The notes beneath the pieces were generated by a model. The model searched no databases. It was not told the DNA's origin and saw nothing but the letters and a program-made list of their open reading frames with translations. This document shows, in pieces, positions 55,644 through 64,000 of a stretch of 64,000 nt of DNA (positions are counted from its first letter, which is position 1; the number at the start of each line of letters is the position of its first letter). Source of the stretch: Anaeromyces robustus (taxonomy: Eukaryota; Neocallimastigomycota; Neocallimastigomycetes; Neocallimastigales; Neocallimastigaceae); the NCBI GenBank assembly GCA_002104895.1, contig MCFG01000171.1, positions 1 through 64,000 on the forward strand, read 5' to 3'. Made by a program: the position numbers and the translations under genes.

Positions 55644-56252
55644 ATGAAATTCAGAACTATTTTAACTTTTGCTTTCTCAATTGCTCTTGCTTACGCTCAA
55701 ATGTCTGATACTGAAGCTGAAGGATTAAGTGGTGAACAAGGAGCACTTGATCAAGTTCCAGATTTAACTGATGCAGCTAATGTTAGTGGACAAGGAGTTG
55801 AAGCAGGATTAACAGAAGATAATGGTGAAGCTTCTGATGATTATGGAAATGCTGCTGCTGTTGATGCTATGGATGCAGGAGAAATTTCCGATAATAATGA
55901 AAGTAACGAAAGTTCAGCTGTAAATCCAGCAGAAAATCCAGTTGCTGCTGAAAACTTAAGTGCAATTACAATTCCAACTGCACAACAAGCAACTTCTGAA
56001 CAAAATACACCATTTACTGGTGCTTCTGGTGAAGCTGCTCCAGTTGCTGCTGCTGAAGCTGCTGCTGAAAAAGAAAAACCAACTGTTGCCCTTGACGATA
56101 AAACTAAAACTGAAACCTCTATAGATCCAGCTAAAATTGCCTCAGGACTTGTTGGTGCTGCCGCTATATCATCTGCTGGTGTATTTTTCATGGTTAAACG
56201 TGCTAAGCGTAGAGGTTTAGAAAGTGTTCGTAGCCAAATTTCAATGGCTTAA
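55644..56252 (+). CDS. Small acidic type I membrane protein with signal peptide
   Basis: Single exon of 202 residues with no recognised domain. Residues 1-18 (MKFRTILTFAFSIALAYA) form a clear signal peptide with an A-x-A cleavage site. Residues 20-165 are acidic and rich in Ala, Glu, Asp, Ser and Asn, probably disordered, with several N-x-S/T sequons. Near residues 168-187 a membrane segment (IASGLVGAAAISSAGVFFMV) is followed by a basic tail KRAKRRGLESVRSQISMA. This suggests a single-pass protein with an acidic lumenal or extracellular part. The codon use (GCT, GGT, GTT) and GC content are unusually high for the window, like hexokinase, suggesting high expression. Function unknown; a cell-wall or secretory-pathway structural role is possible. 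Confidence 0.85.
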   Translation: MKFRTILTFAFSIALAYAQMSDTEAEGLSGEQGALDQVPDLTDAANVSGQGVEAGLTEDNGEASDDYGNAAAVDAMDAGEISDNNESNESSAVNPAENPVAAENLSAITIPTAQQATSEQNTPFTGASGEAAPVAAAEAAAEKEKPTVALDDKTKTETSIDPAKIASGLVGAAAISSAGVFFMVKRAKRRGLESVRSQISMA

Positions 56253-56734
56253 GTTGATAAATAATAATATAATAAATAATAGATATAATATTAAATAATA
56301 ATATAATAAATAATAGATATAATATAAAAAGCATACTATTTTATATATAGAGTATGTAGTAAATTAGAACAATAATTTAAAAAAAATTTATTAATTTAAA
56401 TTTTTCATATAATGTACATAAGAAATTGTGTATAATCATAAATTATAAAAGCAGAAATCTATAACAATAATTTTTAATAAATTTATAATAAATATTATTT
56501 TTTTAAAAAAAAAATCAACTTTTTTTTTTAAATAATTATTAATTTAATGTTCATTTTTTTAATTTTAGACTTTTTCATATTTTAATTTAATAAAGAATAA
56601 TCATTATATATATTAAGGCATATTAACTAAATTATTAATAAAAATATTTTCTAAAAAAAAAAAAAAATAAAGAAAAAAATTATTAATTTGTGTAAATAAC
56701 ATTTTGTATACTATTAATTTAAAGAATTAATTCT

Positions 56735-56792
<58 letters not shown>

Positions 56793-57184
56793 CTTTCTGA
56801 TACAGGTATATATATCATTTATAACAAATAAGAAAAGTGTATCACATTTACTTTTTCCAATAGAAAAATATTGTATCATAAAAATGTTATAAAATATTTG
56901 TTTATATTGTTTATTTGTTTTGAAGTTTATTTTTATTTTTTTTTATTATATTTTTATTTTTATTTTTATTTTTTTTTTTTTTGTTTTTTTTTTTTTTTGA
57001 AAAACAAAAAAAAAGGAGTGAACTATGAATCATCATTATTTAAAACACTAAATGAATAATTTATGGTTTTTATGGAATTTTTTTTTTTTTTACTAATTTT
57101 AGAAGTTTATAAAGAAAGATACAATAAAATTAAATAAAATAAAATAAAATTTAAATATGTATTATTACTGTTTCAGTAATTGAA

Positions 57185-57366
<182 letters not shown>

Positions 57367-58678
57367 TTATAAAAAATTATTACTATTAATATATACATAA
57401 TCATTAATATTAAAGTTAGGAATAAAATTAAAATTTCTTTATCTTTATTTTTTATTTTTTATTTTTTATCTTTATTTTTTATCTTTATTTTTTTGTGGTT
57501 GTTGTGTTTGTACTATTTTTATTTTTTTTTTTTTTTTAATTTTTTAATTTATACTTTGTACTCAAATTTTTTAATAAAGCTTTTTTTTTAAAAAAAAAAA
57601 ACCCAAAATAAAATAAAAAATTTAGGTCTATATCTTTATTTATCTACATCTTTATATACATTTTATATTTTTTTTATGACATTATATATATTTTCAATTT
57701 TTTAAGTATTAATGATATTATATTCCATCTATTTTTCATATTTATATCTACACCATATATATTAATAAATATTTTATATATATTTTCATGTCCAAATTTT
57801 ACATACAATGAAAAATTTATTGTTTTACCTTTTTTTTATATATATTTCTTTTATTTCTTTTATTTATATTTTGTTATACTCTCAATTAAACAATTTGTTG
57901 AAAATTTCCTCGCTGATTTACACTTTTCAGAATATTTCTTCGTGCCAAAAGATGGCAATATACTTACTTTTTCTTAATACTTTACTGAAGCAATCAAATT
58001 AATTAGATGCCTATACGGCTGAAACTCAACAATACATACGTTGAATATTATGATAGAACAAAAATTATGAAAAAAGACTTTCAATGAAAGGAATCGATCT
58101 TATTCTATTTTATTATTATGATATGCTTTAAGGCTACAATATTTCAACTCAATGATACCTTTAATATATATATATATAGCATTACAATCATAATTATTAT
58201 CAATAACTGAATTTTTTATATTTTTTTTCAAATTGTTGTTTTAAATCAATGGTGTATACTGATATTTTATTATTATAATGTATTTCTTATATCAAAAAAA
58301 TTTAGACAATTAAGAAATAAATATTTAATAATAATATTTTCTTTATTTTAATTACTTTTAATAGCAAATTTAAATATTTAATAATTAATTTTAATCGATC
58401 AGAAGTATGTAAATGTTTATTATATAATTCTAAAACTATTAATTATTTATAAGCTTTATTTCATCAATATTTTCATTATCAATTAATTCTATATATGATT
58501 TAATATTACAACTACTTACAGACCTAAAATAATCAATATATTGATATATTGATTAGTTTATTTATTAAAATGATATATATATATAACTTTTTATTTATTA
58601 TTTATATTGTATATCAAATAATATAAAAATTAAATATTTTTTTTTAAATTATTTTTTTAATTTAATAAATAATAGTTG

Positions 58679-58710
<32 letters not shown>

Positions 58711-58883
58711 TTAAAAAAAAATAGAAAATTCTATTAATGATCAATCATCTTCTCATACTTAATAAATTATTTTTGAAGATTGAAAATATCCATTGAATTT
58801 CTTTAACTATTTGGTATAAATATAATTCAATTTTACAGAATTGAACTAAAAAAAGTAATATAAATTATAAATTAAATATAAAA

Positions 58884-59330
<447 letters not shown>

Positions 59331-60690
59331 GCATTTTTCTTAATATTTTAATTGTTAATACCTTCTTAATTCTTTTTTTTTTTATTTTTAAAAGAAAAAT
59401 ATTAATATTGAATATAAAATATTTTTATATTTATTACATCATCTTTCTTTTATAAATTCATTAGTATATTATCCTCATCTACAATACATTCTATATTTTC
59501 TTATCATTAAATATTTATTACATTTAATTGATGATAATACTTTGTCAGAAAAATAATAAATTATTTCTTCTTAGTTAACACATAAATTACGATAAATATA
59601 ATCTTGAAAGACAGTCATTATTTTTTTAATCATTTTGATGTTTGACAATTTTTCTTATCAATTTGAATTTTTGGAATATTCATATATATTTTCAAGTTAT
59701 AATTTTTCTGTAAATGGATCCCATATAGTAAAATTTAAATAACCTGAAAATATATATAAATATCCTAAGAATTCAAATACACAATTTATATCATTAAAAA
59801 AAAGAGAAAAAAGAAAAAAAAAACATACGTAACTTTGATATAAACATATATTATTTTTACAAAATGAACTAAAATAAATAATTAAAAATATTTATATTAT
59901 TATATAATACAATTTTACTTTAATAATTATAAAAATTAATATAATAATAATATTATTATTAAAATTTAAATAACAAATAATTATATATTACATAATTATA
60001 TATCTTTTTTTTTTTTTTTTTATTTTGAAAGAATAACATTTAATATTTAAAATCATTTGCTTTTATATTATTTGCTTGATTATGTATTCTAACAGATTTT
60101 TAGCAAATCAATCCAAGTAATTAAATTATCATTAATTAGAATATATTTAATTAATTATATATACTTAATATAATAATTATAAATTATTTATTATTATTAT
60201 ATTACACCCTCAAAAAATATGTACTTAATTATATTCAATAATAAAAACATTATTATTCATTAAAATACATGAAAAAATAAACAAATATATCAGTATATAA
60301 ATAAATAAAACAATCATCTATAAAAATAAATATATATTAAATATAAAAAAAAAAGAAAATATTTTCATTTTATATATTTCAATTTTCATATTTTATATTT
60401 TATATTATTTTTTATTTTATTTTGTTTATTTTATTTTTGTTTTGCTTTTTTTTTGTTTCAATTTTTTTTTTTTTTATTTTTTGTTTGTTTTATTTTTATT
60501 TTTATTTTTATTTATTTTTTTATTTTTTTTTTTGGTTTATTTTTTAATTAATAAAATATATAGTTGCATTATTATATTCTTTACAAATCAATATTATTAA
60601 ATATTTTAATAATAAAATCATAATTAATGGTTCAAAATATTCAATTAATACATTTTTTTTTGTTTTTTTTTTTTGTATTATAATTTTTAA

Positions 60691-61240
60691 TTAAGTGTAA
60701 AGTAATGATTTATTTACAGTGTTACTTTTATTAACAAAATTTGATTTAAATATATTCTTAAGTTGTTCAGAATTAAATAAGCTACCAGAAGAAAGTGCTT
60801 CTTCTTTAACAAGACTATTAAAAGTTTTATCATAAGCTGCTATTGTTTCAACTGTTGTTTCTGATTTTCCATAAATATTTTCGTTAAGACTTAAATATAA
60901 TACAGCCTTAACATTATTGATTTCACACTATAAAATTATGTTTAAGATGTATAATATAATTTCAAATGAATAAAATAAAAATAAAATAAAATAAAATAAA
61001 TTTAATAATATTATTAAAAATAAATAAAGTTCATATAAAATAAATATTAAAAAAAAAAAAAAAAAAAAAAAAAGATTTGTAATTAAAAAATTGTTAATAT
61101 CAATATCAATATTGATTATTGCTGTTTTATACATTTATATTTATATATTTAATTTTTTTTTTTTTTTTTTATTTTTATCTTGCATTCACTCTCTTTAATT
61201 TTTGTTTTGGTTTCTATTGTTTCTTATTCCTATTTGTTTT

Positions 61241-61271
<31 letters not shown>

Positions 61272-62476
61272 GAAATTATATTATTTTTATGGTGAATAAT
61301 ATTATTAACTTACCCATGACATAATTGAAGCAGAACAACCTTGAACAAAATTTGGTGTTTCGAGAATTTTAATATCATCATTCTAATAATAATAATATTA
61401 ATAAAATATATATAACAATTTGGTTTGAATATTCCTATCATTTAAATTACTAATTTCTTATTTCATTATTAATATATATAATATTATAATATATAATTAA
61501 TATTAAAAATAATAATAATTACACTTTCAAAATTTGATGTAGTTAATTTTCTTATATAAGGTGGATGTGGTAAACCATCACAAGAAATATCTGTTTTAAT
61601 TTCTGTAGCATCTAATGTATCATATATAATAATTCTTTTTTTTTTAAAAAAATTTAAAAAAAGATTAAGTAAATAATAATACATTTAAATACATTTATAT
61701 ATAATAAATATATATTTATTGAATTTTATTTTTACTTTTGAGTCTTAACATTTGATAAAAGATATCTACTCCAGGCATATGCTCTTTCTTGTGAAATATT
61801 ATAATTACATAATACAATAAGTGTTGGTTTCTTTTCATTTACAAAATAAATATTACATAATTTATTAAATGGATTTTCGATATTTAAACAATTTTTAAAC
61901 TATAAAATATAATTAAATTTAAAATAAACATATATTATACATAGTTTTAATTAGCATTTTAATATTACAATATAAATATATATATATAAATCAAAATTTA
62001 TAATTATATATTTATATATACCAAATTAGCTTCAGGTAATATTAAAGTTCCAATAATTTTTTTATTTGGAAAACGAGCATTTACATAAGAAGCTCCAGCT
62101 TGTTTTAAGCCAAATATAATGTTTGATACATCTAAAACTTCTTGTAATTTATTTTGAATATCTGAAGACCACTGATATATCATTTTATCAATAAATAAAA
62201 TTATTGAATCATTATTATTTAATTTTATAAATAAAAAAAAAAGTGTTTATATATCTTATTTGAATAAAATACAATTATATACTAAAATAAAAAAAAAAAG
62301 ATTTCACATAAAATTTAATTTTATTTTTTTTTTCATTTGAATTTTTCATAACATACAACTATATATGGCTGTTTAAATTCTTCTGGAATATCATCTAAAT
62401 CTTCACCTATATAATCTGCTTCTTCATAGTACGATCTACTTGAAACAATATCTTGATATAATGGAAAAAAATCCAT
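60691..62476 (-). CDS. PSMG1: Proteasome assembly chaperone 1 (PAC1/PSMG1)
   Basis: Partners PAC2 to assemble the 20S proteasome alpha ring. Exons 62476-62357, 62171-62022, 61899-61736, 61634-61523, 61382-61314 and 60927-60691 sum to 283 residues (human 288). Alignable blocks include KPTLIVLCNYNISQERAYAW (human has a similar NPSVFL...YQWLEK stretch), LPHPPYIRKLTTSNF, ETPNFVQGCSASIMSWCEI and NNVKAVLYLSLNE, in the same order as animal PAC1. The C-terminus ends SLLYT, close to the penultimate-Tyr end (IYT) of the human protein that contacts the proteasome, in keeping with the HbYX-like idea. The weakest junction is the first intron: the sequence just before exon 2 (around 62175-62230) encodes a plausible strand IILFIDKMIY but no acceptor AG precedes it without a stop. 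Confidence 0.88.
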
Positions 62477-64000
62477 TTCGTTTTTAAATTTTTGATTTAA
62501 TTACAAAATAAAAATTAAAACATAAAATATGAAACCCAAAAATTTTATATAATTCGATTAGCTTTATATTAGGTTAGGTTGAATTAATTTTATTAAATGA
62601 ATAATTTAATTAATGATTAAAAAATTTTTAAAATTCATTTAATGGATATTTTATTAGTAATTAAAATTGGAAATTCATAATGATATATATATATATATAG
62701 AATTAATTAAAAAGGATATATAAAACAAAAAAATTCATATTAAAAAACAATCCAATTTTATGTTTTTTGTTTTTAAAAAAAAAAAAAATAAAAAATAAAA
62801 ACAAAAATAAAAAAAAATAGAGAAAAAGAATAAGAATAAGAAATACAGAAAATTGATATAATAATATCAATATCAAAAACTGAAATGTAAAAAAAAAAGC
62901 TGTATTTTTATTAATTTTAATTTTCAAAGGGAAATAAAAAAATATTATTTTATTATTGTCGTATTAATTTTTATTAATCCACATCAATTGTCATAAATGT
63001 TTCTATATGACTATTATTAATGAATGAAAATAAAAAATAATATCAAAAATTGTAACAAATGAACTTTATATAATTATATATTATAGGGAAAAATTTAAAT
63101 ATTAATATTAATATGTATAGAAAAAAAAAAAGTAAAAAAAAAAAATTTCTATAATTGTATATTATAGGGAAAATTTAAATATTAATATGTATAGAAAAAA
63201 AATTAATAAAAATTTCTATAATTGTATATTATAGGAAAAATTTTTAATATTGATGTGTATGTATAGAAAAAAAGAATAAAGTTTAAATATTATATAATTA
63301 AAAAGAAGAAAAATACTATTGATCAATATATATATATATATTTATTCAAATAATTAATAAAATAATTATACTTTTATATTTATATATAGTTATAAGTTAT
63401 AAGTTATAAGTTATTTTATATTTGATGTTTATAATAATTAATTAATAATAAATAATCTGAAATAATAATAATAATAATAACAATATAATTAATAGTGACA
63501 ATTTTCATTTTTGATATAATAATTAATATTAATAAAAATGTTTATGTTTGATAATATTAATAATAACCAAATAATAATAATAATAATAAACAATTTTGTG
63601 TTTAATAATAATATATATATATATAATAAAAAGCAAAAAATAAAAAAAAAAAAAAGTTAAATGTTTATAATAAAAACAGTATTATAAATGTTTATAGAAG
63701 TAGAGATTCATATATTTTTATTTTAATAGTTTATTAGTTTTTTCCTAAACTAATAAATAATATTAATTTTATAAACATTTTTTTATTTCATTTTATATTA
63801 TATATTATATTATATAACATTAATATTAATATTAATAATAATACCCTTTATTATTTTTCTAATAACAATAATAATTATATAATATTAAAATTACTGTAAA
63901 GAATAATTGAATAATTTTTATCCATACCCTTATAACAATATAAAAGTATAATAAAATATAATAATTAATTAATTAATTAAAAATATTCAAGTACAAAATA
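62477..64000. other. AT-rich terminal intergenic region
   Basis: No gene is visible. It contains a polyA/AAAAT stretch at 62773-62815, a triplicated ~70-bp unit at 63070-63275, and AAT runs near 63460 and 63570. Confidence 0.65.
63070..63275. repeat. Three diverged copies of a ~70-bp tandem unit
   Basis: Each copy begins ATAATTGTATATTATAGG (ATAATTATATATTATAGGG in the first) and continues with AAAATTTAAATATTAATATG and GTATAGAAAAAAA. Starts lie near 63070, 63151 and 63218. The spacing shrinks because of homopolymer differences. Confidence 0.8.

Noticed and set aside
55841-56191. Minus-strand Ala/Ser-rich 116-residue frame
   Set aside because: Antisense of the acidic membrane protein gene, which has the signal peptide and sensible architecture.
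57808-58002. Plus-strand 64-residue frame with a leading hydrophobic stretch (possible small secreted peptide)
   Set aside because: The hydrophobic part is translated TTTATA texture; the last third has mixed codons but no features, and no conservation can be seen. The region is reported only as a GC-richer island.
60928-61134. Minus-strand hydrophobic frame overlapping PAC1
   Set aside because: It lies in the last PAC1 intron and contains the T-run; the PAC1 exons on either side join without it.

Overview
The window is an extremely AT-rich (clearly above 80%) eukaryotic nuclear contig. It has short intron-rich genes with GTAAGT/GTAAAT-type donors and TAG/AAG acceptors, long AT-only intergenic stretches, and microsatellites built on AAAT and AAT. 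The gene set combines flagellar genes (BBSome subunit BBS9, a Rabin8/Sec2-type GEF, a soluble-type adenylyl cyclase) with fungal-style genes and a prokaryotic-type radical SAM enzyme. This points to an anaerobic gut fungus (Neocallimastigomycota: Piromyces, Neocallimastix, Anaeromyces and relatives). That assignment is inference; no rRNA is present to confirm it. No CRISPR array, insertion sequence or complete RNA gene was seen.

Layout. (1) 2.5-11 kb, + strand: hexokinase (2538-4396); an N-myristoylated TLDc protein like yeast Rtc5 (5972-8244); an N-myristoylated leucine-rich-repeat protein (9204-10851). (2) 11.4-17 kb, - strand: the spliceosomal DEAH helicase Prp16/DHX38 in 18 exons. (3) 18.8-21.4 kb, + strand: a homeodomain transcription factor. 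(4) 21.8-26.2 kb, - strand: BBS9/PTHB1 in about 20 exons. (5) 26.6-27.7 kb, + strand: a Dap1/PGRMC-type cytochrome b5-fold protein. (6) 29.7-37 kb, + strand: a 1719-residue bicarbonate-type (ADCY10-like) adenylyl cyclase interrupted by an intron almost entirely made of AAT repeats. (7) 37.6-39.2 kb, - strand: a Sec2/Rabin8-type GEF. (8) 41.3-44.6 kb, + strand: a membrane-anchored ubiquitin protease. (9) 45.4-46.7 kb, - strand: a radical SAM/SPASM peptide maturase, probably acquired from a prokaryote. (10) 48.2-53.4 kb, - strand: a 1301-residue receptor with signal peptide, Pmp-like beta-helix ectodomain, EGF-like module and 7TM domain. (11) 55.6-56.3 kb, + strand: a small acidic type I membrane protein. 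(12) 60.7-62.5 kb, - strand: proteasome assembly chaperone PAC1/PSMG1. The rest is AT-rich intergenic DNA.

I assembled the multi-exon models by hand from the raw sequence. For Prp16, the cyclase, the ubiquitin protease, the radical SAM enzyme, the receptor, PAC1, hexokinase, the TLDc gene, the LRR gene, the homeobox gene and the cytochrome b5 gene the exon lengths sum to an exact multiple of three with a single open frame. That is strong internal support. There are no operons here. The only functional theme is that BBS9, the Rabin8-like GEF and the soluble-type cyclase, three proteins tied to cilia or flagella in other eukaryotes, lie within 18 kb. The most unusual items are the beta-helix/7TM receptor, the intron-bearing radical SAM/SPASM gene, and the duplicated 3' coding end of the receptor gene.
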